The notes beneath the pieces are model-generated. The model did not search any database, had not been told where the DNA came from, and worked only from the letters and a program-made list of their open reading frames with translations. A program made the translations under genes and the position numbers. From Boswellia sacra (taxonomy: Eukaryota > Streptophyta > Magnoliopsida > Sapindales > Burseraceae), in contig SNVD02002508.1 of assembly GCA_013180625.2 (NCBI GenBank), positions 1 to 64,000 on the forward strand: a stretch of DNA of 64,000 bases, written 5' to 3'. This document shows positions 1 to 11,659 of the stretch, piece after piece (within the stretch, counting starts at the first letter, position 1; the number at the start of each line of letters is the position of its first letter).

Positions 1-273
1 ATGCGTCTCAAGAGGATTTGAACTCCTTACACCGCACTCTGAATCTAATTACTAACTCGCTTTTTTTTTTTTTGCAAGAAAAAAATAAAATTTCAAGACA
101 CACTTATGTCTACTATCCTTCCCCCCAACCAAATGAAACATTGTCCTCAATGTTTAAATGTAGAGAGATAAAGTATAGGAGACATTACTTGAAGCTTCTA
201 TTATTCAAGAGAGATGACCTGAAAGACTCATAAAATAACATGCTAAAAATAAAATAAAATAAAAGACAAAAAA

Positions 274-923
274 TTACAAACGGAGATTCAGATCCAATTT
301 GCACTTTTTGTTTTGCCCTCCTGCCCAATTAATTTGAGTACTAGCTGGGTCAGGTTCATACTCAACTTCTTGTAATTTGTCAAGTAACTCACCAGCAGAA
401 GTGGCGGAAATAAGGATCTGTCTCGCCCAATGTGGGATAAAATTTTGTTCTACAGCTGCATCAACAAAACTTATTAAAGGATCAAAGAAATTGTTAACAT
501 TCAACAAACCTATAGGTTTTTGATGGAGGTTCAGTTGGCCCAAGAGGCAATTTGAAAAATTTCTTCAAAAGTACCAAAGCCACCTGGTAAAGCAATAAAG
601 GCATCTGAATTGATGAGCATATGTGCCATGCATTCATGCATAGAGGAGACTTGTAACTCCTTCCCAACCGTTTTTTCAACAATGCTTTCTATAGCCAAAG
701 CTTTAGGAATAACTCCTAAAACTTGACTACCTCCTGCACGTGCAGCTCTTGCCACACAACCCATCAACCCGAGGCTACCTCCCCCATAAACCACATGAAT
801 CTTTCTTTTAGCTAGTAATCTACCAAGATAATTTGCTGCCTTGACAAACTCTTCACTTTTACCTGGTCGAGATCCACAGAATACACATATCCTTTGGATT
901 CGACGTTTTGAAGTTCCCTCCAT
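274..923 (-). pseudogene. LOG-like: Retrotransposon-borne LOG-like cytokinin riboside 5'-monophosphate phosphoribohydrolase, frameshifted
   Basis: LOG enzymes release active cytokinin free bases from cytokinin nucleotides in the cytosol. The reading frame starts with MEGTSKRRIQRICVFCGSRP and runs the whole family length (about 215 residues) with no intron. It keeps the nucleotide-binding motif GGGSLGLMG and the signature PGGFGTFEE. The frame breaks near 539, where one C is missing relative to copy 2, and resumes as 543-274 (LNLHQKPIGLLNVNNFFDPL) to the end. The catalytic Arg expected in the MHER motif is Cys (MHEC), which should abolish activity even without the frameshift. It sits downstream of integrase on the element's strand. 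Family assignment is strong; capture by the element is inferred from copy 2, which has the same gene at the same place. Confidence 0.9.
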
Positions 924-970
924 TTCTATGTAACTCTCTAACTATGTGTGAAGAAGAGAACAAGACATGT

Positions 971-981
971 GGTATTTATGG
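971..981 (-). promoter_or_regulatory. TATA-like box upstream of the LOG copy
   Basis: The minus strand reads CCATAAATACC about 50 bases before the LOG start codon. The same motif and most of the leader are kept in copy 2 (near 62,398-62,410). A core promoter role is inference. Confidence 0.4.
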
Positions 982-1280
982 AGTGCAAAAAGGTATGCTA
1001 ATGATGATATCTATCTAGGTAGATCGGTTGTTTGTTGAAAAAGTTGACAATAATTCATAAAAATTCAAAAGATGATGAATTAAGACACCATAAGTCAAAC
1101 AAAAGATACAAATTCAAAAATGACAGCTATGAGGTATTAAAATTAAAAAATGATGGCACGCATGCATATGTACAGGTAGTTGTGACTGTGGCTCACATCT
1201 TCCTCTGGTTTTACGTCCAGAAACGGCTTAAACACCTTCTATGAGTTGGGGATATGCTTCCCATCCGGTTTTCTTATAAA

Positions 1281-1832
1281 CTAGCAAACAGGGTCATTTT
1301 GAGTCAGATTCCCAAGACTATAGCGTTCCTGCTCATCTCGGAATTGTGTCCACAAATAAAAAATTTCACGCTGCACAAGTCCACAAGAATGCGTCTCAAG
1401 AGTCGTTCGGATATCATCCAAAGACTCCTTACTCAGTCCATTCTTGATGAACTGTAGTTTATCCTCTCGATTGGTAGACAAATATCCCAAGGAGCGGCAA
1501 CGCTGGTTACAAGTCCATCTTGCACATCTGGGACACACTTGTAACCTTTTCACTCTTCGCTTTTTGGCATAAGAGCTTTTTCCCATACCTGGCATGTGAG
1601 ACACAAGATTATCTGAAAATTCATAGGAAAATCGAACCTTGACTTCAATTAACCATCTTACTTCGACAGGCATACCCTTACACATCAACATCCTTAGTCT
1701 TTCTGCACAAGCTTTGTAAATTTTAAGCAAATCATTTGGAGGAAGAGAGGAAAAATGTTTGTGCAGATTTGAGAGAATGGTGTCCATATGAAAATGCGAG
1801 AAAAGAAAGGAAAATGAATGCAAGGTGAGCAA
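1281..1832 (-). CDS. Cysteine-rich accessory ORF of the Athila element (ORF-X), C-terminus truncated by a stop
   Basis: 183 residues between integrase and LOG, same strand. I do not recognise the family. It has a basic, cysteine-rich block around residues 90-115 (KKRRVKRLQVCPRCARWTCN, then QRC) with C-x2-C-x4-C-x3-C spacing that could bind zinc, flanked by helical, charged sequence. No membrane segment is evident beyond a hydrophobic start, and translation may begin at the internal MDTIL. Relative to copy 2 (197 residues) a CAG to TAG change removes the last 14 residues. The slot corresponds to where Athila env-like genes sit, but the sequence does not look like an envelope protein. Confidence 0.6.
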   Translation of the reverse strand: MLTLHSFSFLFSHFHMDTILSNLHKHFSSLPPNDLLKIYKACAERLRMLMCKGMPVEVRWLIEVKVRFSYEFSDNLVSHMPGMGKSSYAKKRRVKRLQVCPRCARWTCNQRCRSLGYLSTNREDKLQFIKNGLSKESLDDIRTTLETHSCGLVQREIFYLWTQFRDEQERYSLGNLTQNDPVC

Positions 1833-1911
1833 CAGTTTTTAGGGAACTGAAAAACCGACTTTAAATGTCACGGAGTACCGTATCCGCCACTTGACCGGGA
1901 AAAATCAATCA

Positions 1912-2340
1912 TTAAAAAGGATCGATTAAAGCAATGGACTCTTCGTTTTGGTCAAAATTTTCAAAGAATGGTTTTAACCGTTGTCCATTAACTTTAAACA
2001 CAAGACCATTCTTTGGGTTCTCAATTTCAACTGCTCCATAAGGGAAAACATTTTTAACAATGAAAGGCCCAGTCCAACGAGACCGAAGTTTGCCAGGAAA
2101 CAAGTGCAATCTTGAATCATACAAAAGAACTTTTTGTGAAGGTTCAAAAGATTTTCTAACAATGGATTTGTCATCAAAAACCTTCATTTTTTCTTTGTAG
2201 ATTTTAGAATTTTCATAAGCCTCATTCCTGATTTCTTCAAGTTCACTCAATTGGAGTTTACGTAACTTGCAAGCATCATTCAAGTTTGTGTTAAATGTTT
2301 TAATGGCCCAATAAGCTTTATGCTCAATTTCCACAGGCAA
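1912..2340 (-). pseudogene. Athila integrase C-terminal region
   Basis: About 142 residues with the basic C-terminal integrase module ([20 protein letters not shown], then [19 protein letters not shown]). It follows the catalytic core after a frame change near 2,340-2,450 and would be part of the pol polyprotein in an intact element. The corresponding part of copy 2 is 63,374-63,760. Confidence 0.8.
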
Positions 2341-2450
2341 GTGAAAAGGTTTTCCATAAACTAGTCACTATAAGGAGACATTACCCAATGATGTTTAAAA
2401 GCAGTTACGGTAAAGCCCATAGTGCATCATTAAGTCTTAAAGACCCATCT

Positions 2451-2759
2451 TTAATCTTTACGATTTGGGTTAACCGTTTTTTCTAAGATATGTTTTATCT
2501 CCCTATTAGCTAATTCAACTTGTCCACTTGTTTGTGGGTGATAAGGTGTAGAAATTTTATGGGTTATTCCATATTTCTTCATTAAGGTTTCAAATGGTTT
2601 ATTACAAAAATGCGTACCCCCATCACTAATAATGGCTCGAGGAATTCCAAATCTACTCAAGATACTCTCTTTCAAGAATTTGACAACTGTTTTGTGGTCA
2701 TTGTTTCGACATGGAATTGCCTCGACCCATTTTGAAACATAGTCTACTGCAACAAGGAT
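2451..2759 (-). pseudogene. Athila integrase catalytic core, second half
   Basis: Contains [20 protein letters not shown] and [17 protein letters not shown], the second Asp and final Glu regions of the D,D(35)E integrase core. It is cut off from the upstream pol frame by an in-frame TAG near 2,758-2,760 and breaks again after the NPNRKD stretch. This is one of the lesions that make copy 1 non-autonomous. Confidence 0.85.
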
Positions 2760-4556
2760 CTACACAAAACCAAATGACAGTGGAAAGGGTCCCATAAAAT
2801 CAATACCCCAACAATCAAAGATTTCAACAACAAGAATGGGATTCAAAGGCATCATGTTTCTTTTTGAAATGGATCCCAATTTTTGACAATTTTTACACAT
2901 TTTGCAAAATGCATGTGCATCTTTAAATAAGGTGGGCCAGTAAAATCTACATTGCAAGATTTTAGCAGCTGTTTTTCTAGATGAAAAATGTCCTCCACAT
3001 GCTTCGGAATGACAAACGTTAATGACACTACTTACCTCATTATCGGGTATGCATCTTCTTATTATTTGATCCGGACAATATTTGAAAAGATACGGATCAT
3101 CCCAGTAAAAATTTTTCACCTCGGTTAAAAATTTTCTTTTGTCCTGAGCATTCCAATGAGGTGGCATTTTCCCTGTCACAAGAAAATTTACGATATTAGC
3201 AAACCAAGGTACAGTAGTAATGAAAAATAAAAATTCATCAGAAAAAGAATCATTGATAGGTGAAGTTTCAATTAATGTCTCTGTCGTTACTCTTGAAAGA
3301 TGATCAGCAACGACATTTTCGGCTCCTTTCTTATCCTTTATTGTGATGTTGAATTCTTGAAGCAATAAGATCCACCGTATCAATCTAGGTTTTGCATCCT
3401 GTTTAGACATTAAATATCTCACAGCTGCATGGTCAGTGTAAATAATTGTGGGAGAACCAATTAAATAAGAACGAAATTTGTCCAATGCAAATACTACTGC
3501 AAGTAGTTCTTTTTCAGTTGTTGTGTAATTCATTGGCGCATCATTTAAAGTCCTACTTGCATAGTTTATGACATAAGGCTTACCTTCTTTTCTTTGTCCT
3601 AAGACAGCACCAACGGCATAGTAACTTGCATCACACATCAGTTCAAAAGGCAAGGACCAATCAGGAGATTGCATAATTGGAGCAGTTGTTAAAAGCCCAA
3701 TTAATGTATCAAAGGCATTTTGACATTCTTGGGTCCATTCAAAGGAAGTATCTTTTATTAAAAGGTTACAAAGAGGTTTAGATATAGCACTAAAATTTCT
3801 TATGAACCTCCTATAAAATCCAGCATGCCCTAAAAATGAACGAACCTCTTTAACTGTTTTTGGTGGAGGCAGATGGGAAATTAATTCCACTTTTGCTTTG
3901 TCCATTTCAATTCCTTTAGAAGACACCACATGACCTAAGACAATTCCCGAAGTGACCATATAATGACATTTTTCCCAATTCAAAATAAGACCTTTTTCTA
4001 CACACCTTTTTAGAACTTTTTCTAAGTTTTCAAGACAATTATCAAAAGAGTTTCCAAAGACAGTTAGATCATCCATGAAAACTTCTAAACAATGCTCGAT
4101 CATATCAATAAAAATGCTTAGCATGCATCTTTGAAAAGTAGCTGGAGCATTACAAAGTCCAAAAGGCATTCTCCTAAATGCAAAAGTGCCAAAAGAGCAC
4201 GTGAATGTGGTCTTTTCTTGGTCTTCAAGTGCAATGGGAATTTGATAGTAGCCTAAGTATCCATCAAGAAAGCAGTAGTAGGGGTTTTTTGCTACTCTTT
4301 CAAGAATTTGGTCAAGGAAGGGTAAGGAAAAATGGTCTTTTCTAGTGACAGCATTTAATTTTCTATAATCAATGCACATCCTCCAACTAGATGAGACACG
4401 AGTTGGCAATAATTCACCCTTTTCATTTTTAACTACTGTAATGCCAGATTTCTTAGGTACTACTTGTGTAGGGCTTACCCACTTACTATCAGAAATAGGA
4501 TAGATAATTCCCACATCAAGTAGTTTGAGAACTTCAGCCCTAATGACCTCTTTCAT
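2760..4556 (-). pseudogene. Athila pol: reverse transcriptase, RNase H and integrase N-terminus
   Basis: 598-residue open frame. The RT fills roughly the first 290 residues, with FMDD at about residues 160-163. RNase H follows ([16 protein letters not shown], then [17 protein letters not shown] and [12 protein letters not shown]). The integrase HHCC zinc finger is present (H..H then CKMCKNC), and the start of the core ([16 protein letters not shown]) runs into a premature stop. The frame is open upstream to about 4,607 without an ATG, as expected for a polyprotein; 4,556 is only the first Met. Motif order is Ty3/gypsy (RT-RH-IN) and the sequence is Athila-like. Confidence 0.93.
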
Positions 4557-5351
4557 GTGTGGATTTAATCTCCTTTGAGGTTGTTGAGATGTTTTGGCAT
4601 TTTCCTCTTAATGTATTCTATGTGTGCAAATTAAAGGGTTAATGCCTTTTATACTTTTAAAGTCCCCCATTGTATTTTTATGCTTTTAAGCACTTCTATC
4701 AACTTACCTTGTTGCTCGCATGTGAGGGATGAAGAAATTACCACCGGATATGTCTGATTCTCCCCAAGATATGCATATTTCAGTCCTTCAGGTAAGGGCT
4801 TCAATTCTAACTTAGGAGCTTCCTTTCCTTGCTTTCATTCATTTGCCCCAATTCTTCAAATCTTGATTTTGAGCCTTTTTCCAACACCTGTGCACAATCC
4901 AGTAAAGAACACATATTAAAAAGATCATGTTCTAGTTCCATACTTGATTCTAACGATTTCACTAAACAAGTTTCCAAAGGGTCAAAATAACTCCCTTTTT
5001 GGATGTGATCTTCACGATAGATTCGATCATATTAGCCTCCTCAATTTCAACTTCTTCTTCATGTGGTTGTTTGCACATATTGAAAACATTAAGTTCCAAT
5101 GTCATGTTCCCAAAAGATAGCTTCATGACTCTATTCCTGCAATTAATCAAAGCATTAGAGTAGCTAGAAATGGACGCCCTAAAATGACAGGAATTGAATA
5201 CATACTTCCACTGGTTGTGTGTCCAAGACAATAAAATCTACTGGGTAAATGAATTTATCGACTTGAACTAACACATCTTCTACTACTCCTCTTGGTACTT
5301 TAATTGATCTATCAGCAAGCAAAAGAGTCACAGAAGTCGGTTTTAACTCAC

Positions 5352-5717
5352 CTAGATTGAGTTTTGAAAAACCGAGTATGGAAGCAAATTCACACTAGCA
5401 CCAAGATCAAGTAAAGCTTGTTCAATTTTATGGTCTCCAATAACACATGAAATTGTAGGACAACCTGGATCCTTATATTTCACCATATTATTATTTTGAA
5501 GAATAGCACTTACCTGCTCAGCTAGAAAGGCCTTCTTTTTCACATTCAGTTTTCTTTTCACAGCGCACAAGTCTTTCAAAAATTTTGCATAAGAAGGTAC
5601 CTGTTTGATCACATCAAGCAAGGGAATGTTGACCTTTACCTGTTTGAAAATTTCAAAGATTTCAGAATTGTGAGTTGGCTTCTTTTGTGTGGCTAATGCT
5701 TGAGGAAATGGAGGCAC
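5352..5717 (-). pseudogene. Athila aspartic protease region
   Basis: Contains IEQALLDLGASVNLLPYSVF, the protease active-site block (D-L-G-A variant used by Athila-type elements), preceded by a lysine-rich linker. The stretch 4,610-5,350 between it and RT holds more protease/linker sequence in broken frames (for example 4,962-5,231). Confidence 0.75.
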
Positions 5718-7218
5718 AGATGAGGATATGGTTTCTTCTTCGCTAGGTGTTGATTTGGCAACCTCTTCCTGTCCTTTAGAGATCGATTCTTCTTCTTTCT
5801 CACAAGGGTCAGGAATGTGTTTTTCAACAATTTACCATTGCGAAGGGTCATGACTGACTTGGCTTGGTCAAAGTAATGGTTACTTGAACTCCCTGCATTT
5901 GAGTTAGATTGATCTTTGGGGTTTTGCAATGTTTGAGAAGGAAATTTTTCCTTCTCTTGGATGCTAAATGTAGATGCAAATTTTGCAAGAGTTTCTGACA
6001 AATTTGCTAATGTTTGAGCAGTTTGAACTATTGAAAGTCTCTTACTTTGTAATGAATGAATGCAATGTTTCTTGAAGGTCATTCCTAGGAGGAGGAGCAT
6101 ATGCATGATCATGAGAATTTTGAAAATTTTGTTGTGCTTGAAAAGGGACTTGTGAAGATTGTGCATGATTGTCATTTTCCAGCTAAAATTTGGATGATTT
6201 CTCCAACCAGGATTGTAGGTTTGTGAATATGGATTGTGATTTGGCCTTTTGAAAGTGTTCAAGGCATTGGCTTCTTCATGGAGACATTCCCTAAAGGCAG
6301 GCAAAGTTGGGCAATCATCAGTAGAATGGTCATTGTCATCACAAATGTTACAGACATTTTCTTGAATAGACTTCAATTGACCACTCTTTTTCATCTCTAA
6401 AGCCTCGACTTTTCTAGCTAGGGATGCAAATTTGGCTTGAAGGTCATGGTCTTCCCTAAGGTTGTAAATACCTCTATTGGATGTCGAGGTTGGGGCCTTG
6501 CCTGGTACCTCATAGGTGCCAGCAGTGTCCCAATTTTGTGCCTTTTCTGCCAAGGAATCTAGGAAGTCAAGTGCTTCCTCAGGGTCTTTTTCTTTAAATT
6601 CTCCATTACACATTAATTCCACTAGTTGCCTATCTTGAGGTGTTAACCCTTCATAGAAGTGTGCAACTATTCTCCAAGTTTCAAACCCATGGTGAGGACT
6701 GGTATTAAGTAGTTCCTTATACCTATCCCAACATTGATAAAGGGTTTCTCCTTGTTTTTGAGAGAAATCAGAAATTTGTCTTTTAAGAGAATTTGTTCTA
6801 TGGGTAGGAAATTTTTTTTCAAAAATTGTTGTTTTATCTCATCCCATGAACTGATGGAATTCGACCTCAAATTTTGTAGCCATGTTCTAGCTTTATCTTT
6901 AAAGAAAAAGAAAAAAAACTTTAATCTAATGGTGTTTATGCTACAATTTGGGTCAGTGTAGGAGCTACATACCTCTTCAAAGAGTTTCAAGTGCGAATAT
7001 GGGTTCTCCATGTCAAGGCCATGAAAAGTGGGTAGAAGTCGAACAAAACTTTGTTTGAAATTGAAATGGATTGAATCTGGAGGATAAACTACACAAGATG
7101 ATGCACTAGTCCTTACCGGATTCATGTAGTCTCTGAGGGTTCTTCGTTGGTTTTGATCATTTTGTTACGAACGGTTGTCCCCTTCATCCGTGAATATTTC
7201 CTCATGATTGTCGGCCAT
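5693..7218 (-). pseudogene. Athila gag (capsid-nucleocapsid), frame-broken
   Basis: The N-terminal part starts near 7,218 (MADNHEEIFTDEGDNRS). The capsid region at 7,125-6,667 includes FHGLDMENPYSHLKLFEEVC and TWLQNLRSNSISSWDEIKQQ. The nucleocapsid frame at 6,622-5,693 has one zinc knuckle of CCHC type (CNICDDNDHSTDDC). Frames are separated by small indels. Gag would form the virus-like particle that packages element RNA. Confidence 0.85.
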
Positions 7219-7395
7219 GTTTTTTAAGGAAGATGATGTTTTTCTAACAAGTCTACCACTAGATGTTCGTGACCAAATTTTCATGCAAAAAAGAGAGAAG
7301 AAAGGAGAGAAAAAGATGAACACACAAAAAAATAAAAAATTTAGATCCAAGATGAGAAAAGAGAATACTTACAATTTTGCACGCCAATTTTTACC

Positions 7396-7414
7396 TTCCC
7401 CGGCAAAGGCGCCA
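7396..7414 (-). promoter_or_regulatory. Primer binding site, tRNA-Asp-like
   Basis: The minus strand reads TGGCGCCTTTGCCGGGGAA six bases inside the 5' LTR edge. It matches the TGGCGCCGTTGCCGGGGA site used by Athila-type elements except at one base. Confidence 0.8.
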
Positions 7415-7420
7415 AAAACT

Positions 7421-8948
7421 TGACACATCTGAAAAAGGATTGTCTCCCAAGTATAGGAGTGTCGAAGTAATAAAACCCGGTGAGACCGGGGTCGATCCAC
7501 GAGGAAGGGAATTTAAGCGTTCCAAATTATAAGCTAAACAAATGTGATATGGATGATTCAAAGAGGTGACATGATAATATCAACAAGTATGTAAGATGGT
7601 AGGTGGTATTACTGACCATTTAAATATAAAACAAAAGCAAGAGGAGGTAAAACCATCCATGGAAATAGGTGGTATAACCAACCATAGTAAATTAAAGAAC
7701 AATTTCATAAGGTGGTAGAACCTACCATAGTAAATAAAATAAAAAGTTCATAAACACTAGAATAATTAAAATACAAGAGGAATTAACACAATAACAATGA
7801 AGGCTAAGGTTAGGGGATCCGCCCTTGATATTTCAAATAAGGATTATTAACCCATTTTAGTTATATGAATTATATTTGTTTCATTACCAATATTTATACC
7901 ACTTCTTGTAAATGGGTTCAAGCATCCAATGTGCCAATCACCATATGTCTACAACAAATCAAGGTTCCTAACTAGATTCGTGTCGGTAAAGAAGAACCAT
8001 ACATCATCTAGAAAGGATCCAAGCATTTGATGTTCCAAGGATTGTCGACAATGGATCAAGACCTCCACTTTACGAGTGGTGTCAAGATTGATTAAGAAAG
8101 TAAATGTAACTCATATAAAATAAACAATATAAGATTAAGATTATTAGGCACATATTAAGGGTTAGAGAATCATTATTCTCATATCAAGGGTTTCACCCTT
8201 TCACCTTAGCAAAAGAGAAATTAGAATAACATTATAATAGAAAGAAAATAAAATGCAAGAAAAAGGAAATTCATTAATAACATAAACACACAAAACACAA
8301 TACAAGATCCTAGCAAAAGCCAAAATGTTCCAGCCAAGGCCAAGATGCCCTAATGGGTCACAAGGCACCTCTATTTATAGATACATCCAGGGGCAAACTT
8401 GTCAAATTATAAGGGCATAATTGTCAAATATTAGTTGTAAATATCTTTGACAATTAGGATCATTAGGCACCGACATTGACCATCAATGTTGACATTGAAA
8501 TGTTGAGAATTTTAATCACATGTCTTCATGAAAGTTGTAGATATTTCTCTCAGATTTCTAGAACATATTCATTTGCACAATTTGGATACGTATTTTGAGA
8601 GATACTGTCCAAATACTGAGGCCTGGTCAGACTGGGCCGAGACTGTAGATGGGTTCACTTCAAGCCCAATTTTGGTCCACTAAGAGCCTGAATTTGATGA
8701 TGCTTGTGAAATGCAATCTTGTAGACAATTGAATCAGCTTTCCAAAACATTAAGAATTGCACCATTCGGATCTATAAATAGAGAGTTATGCCTATTTTAC
8801 CGAACCTGTAACAAAACCAAAATTAAGAGAAATTAATTCCAAAGATGCAAATGCTACAAATATGCTTAAGTTGAGGAATTTAATGACACTATTAATGCAA
8901 TATGATGAACTAAACTCTTATTAAACATGCATATTTAAGTGTTCATCA
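7421..8948 (-). repeat. 5' LTR of Athila copy 1
   Basis: 1,528 bp, ending TG...CA on the minus strand (TGATGAACAC...GTGTCA). The right edge is fixed by loss of similarity to the copy 2 LTR exactly at gttcatca (8,941-8,948 against 60,394-60,401); the left edge by the PBS. A TATA box (CTATAAATAG on the minus strand) lies at 8,371-8,380. The 3' LTR is outside the window, so no target duplication can be checked. Confidence 0.85.
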
Positions 8949-10609
8949 CTAGTCGCACAAGTAATAAAGTGATAAGTAGATATCGTTCCCACGATGATTG
9001 ATTCTAATTGAATTTGTTATTCAAAAGCAACAACAGAATAAATGGGGGGGTTTTGTTGATGGATTAACTAAATGAAATATTAATATAAATGCACAATAAC
9101 ACAACACAAAATAAAATGGAGTGAAAAATCAATGAGAGACACTTGGTTAAGGGATACTATCCTCCCGATAGGCGCAATTTTCATCACAAAAAGATTTACA
9201 TATTCTTCTCATTTTGCGAGGAAAAGAGTATTGCCGTAATAGAAACCATTTACCGAGGAATTGATGGTCGCAAAAAGATAAAGATCGAAATTTGTTCACA
9301 TCTTTTGGTGGAGACAATTTCCTAGCAAAAGTTACAATTTTCGTCGCAGAAAGATTTACGCCTCTTTGTCATTTTGCGAGAAATGAGTTTTGTCGCAATA
9401 TATTATGCTGGGAAATAGTGCTCACCTAAAATAAAAGGGGAAATTTGGATTTGCGAATTAATCGTAGAATTGTCATCCAATTACAGTATTGAAATTATCA
9501 ACCGTTGATAACAACAAGCTCTATTACCCCAATCTTTCCTTACTTTGTTGTTAAATAAAACCAGCTCTTTATTTAATCTCTATCCATTAAACACCCTAGA
9601 ACAAGCTCTCTAAGTTTAATTCAATGGAAGCATTACGATAAGGAAGATAGGTTGATCTAAGCAATAATCACACAGGTTCGGATTATTTAACCTAGGTTGT
9701 ATTTTCCAATTGCAATCTCTGATCACAATTTTGCTACTAATGATTCGAAATTCATGACAATTACGGATCAAAATTTCTAATCTAGCAATAGACAACAACA
9801 GATTATATTCAGTTGGCCATTCCAAATACAATCAGTAAGCAATCATAAGCATTAGATATGGGAAAATACAAGCAACTTCAATTAGAGAATTGGATAACAA
9901 CTTCTTACACAATCAACTCACAAAAACCATATCAATGGCTTTGAAATCACCCTCAACCAATTCAGATTCAGTTACACATGTTCAAAAACGTGGTAAATAC
10001 AATACAACATGGAGACATTCTAGAAAATGTGAGGGAAGGGACAAACTTAGCAAATTTGATGAAAATCTCTTAGGATTGTTGTTCTTCCTCTTTCCAAGCT
10101 TTCTTTCTCCTTCAAGAACTCCAAGAAATGAAAGAAATCCAGAGCTGCAGCCTCTACCACGTTCTCCTCTCTTCAAGTTATGAAAATAAAACCCTAAAAT
10201 ATGTTTATATACTCTGCTACAGTAACTTGCTATAGTGCCCCCTATTTAATAATATGCTACAGTGATATGTGGAATTATAAATATACACTTCTCATATCAT
10301 TTTTATCATAACTTTTGGTACACTACATAAATTCGTGAACTGTAAATTTCTCTAGAAAATAGACTTTGAGGGCTTTTCAATGGTATATAGCATGTTATCC
10401 GGCTAATTGTATATCGATACAATCAACTCCGAGAAATTGGCTGATTAGCAGAGTTGAAAATGAAGGGTTTTACTCTATTTTTATGCAAGTTGCTCCAAAA
10501 CTCCTACAAACATCAAAACCACACAAAACCATAAAAATACCAAGGAATATAGCAAAGAAACATGGACAAATTGATATGAAAGTAATACATAAATAGACAC
10601 CTATCAGTC
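8949..10609 (-). repeat. Truncated LTR of another retrotransposon
   Basis: No coding sequence. The right edge reads TGATAGGTGTC on the minus strand, a common plant LTR start, and the left end (agtcgcacaagtaataaagt) resembles the last bases of a gypsy LTR before its PBS. A TATA-like GTATATAAAC lies on the minus strand near 10,203-10,212. The left ~30 bp appear lost where the Athila LTR joins. A 296-bp CACTA fragment sits inside it (9,152-9,447). Family unresolved. Confidence 0.5.
9152..9447 (-). mobile_element. Inverted 296-bp copy of CACTA subterminal sequence
   Basis: Reverse complement of 15,207-15,502 with the same length, no indel that I can see and only a handful of mismatches. It has neither a CACTA terminus nor a clear target duplication. 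Confidence 0.85.
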
Positions 10610-11659
10610 AACCTATGGGTATCATATTTACACGTCCTTAATCTTTATCCATTGACTATCATTGTTATGATGACAAAACGTATTATGTAATAGTATGCAT
10701 ATATATTTTTTAGTTTATTGAAAGCCATAGTCCAACTCTTATTTGCAATAGATGGATTGTAATTCTTTGGTCCTGTTAGTCCATTATGGATTAAAAGAAT
10801 CTTCTTTCCTTGAATAGAGGAAAGGATAATTATTTACTCATTTATACAACTTTTTTTTTGGCTAAAGCAGGTTATTTTCTCTTGTCTTATCAAAGCAAAT
10901 TGGTGCACATGCCTGAAACGATTTCTTACGTTTGTCTCTTTACTTATTTATATTGCAAAGTTATCTAGATTAAAACCATGGAGTTGGCAATTTTGGACCA
11001 TATACATGGCAATGAAACTCTTGACCACTGTAACATGTTTTCATTTCTAAAAGTAACTTTTACTTTTGTAATTCATGCAAGTTGTTGCGGGTGCTATATT
11101 GATGATATTCGTACTAGTTGTGAGATTTTTAAAATTGCTTATTATGTTTATAATGTAGTTTAGGCATTGGTTATCGTTTACTAAGTTAATGAACAATATT
11201 GTTTCTACTTGGCAAATAAATGCATTATGAATTCTTTTGATTATTATTTTAATTTTTTAAGAAATTTATTTCATTGGTTTAGTGTATTTTCAATTAGATT
11301 TGATTTAAAAATACGGCAATTTTTTAAAATTAGGTTAATAATATTTTAAATTTTAGAACCTTTTTTCTGAAATATATACCATGCTTTGCAATTCCAAAAT
11401 CGCCAAGTATGAATTTTTTTTTTAATCCAAAAGTACACACTTTTAGGTTAAAAACCCACACGTATCATAAAAAATGACAAATATAACTAAACTAAAAGCA
11501 ATCTTATGGGTTATATTTATTTGTGAGTTTCACCGACACACAAATAAGAGTATATTTATCAGTGGCATTCTTGTGGGTCGAAAACCAACAAGTGTTTAGT
11601 ACGTGCAGGTTAAAAACCCATAAATATGAGCATTTTTTCGTGCAGCAAATTTTGTCACA
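10610..11659. other. Unassigned AT-rich spacer
   Basis: No gene recognised. The last ~220 bp (11,440-11,659) carry short inverted copies of a ggttaaaaaccca-like motif, as seen in subterminal regions of some DNA transposons, and end abruptly where Tat gag sequence begins. Confidence 0.4.

Larger units (their letters stand above)
1..8948 (-). mobile_element. Athila-type Ty3/gypsy LTR retrotransposon carrying a LOG gene (copy 1, 3' LTR outside window)
   Basis: Read on the minus strand the order is 5' LTR, tRNA-Asp-like PBS, gag, protease, RT, RNase H, integrase, a cysteine-rich ORF, then a LOG-like gene. The 3' LTR would lie left of base 1. The RT wording (FMDD active site, [18 protein letters not shown] block) and the PBS are typical of the Athila clade. 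Athila elements are known for extra sequence, sometimes an env-like ORF, between integrase and the 3' LTR; here that slot holds the cysteine-rich ORF and LOG. The pol gene has stops and frameshifts, so this copy is not autonomous. A second copy with the same order starts at 59,197. Confidence 0.9.

Noticed and set aside
274..923. LOG as an ordinary chromosomal gene next to a retrotransposon
   Set aside because: It is intronless and occurs twice at the same position and orientation between integrase and the 3' LTR with conserved flanks on both sides.
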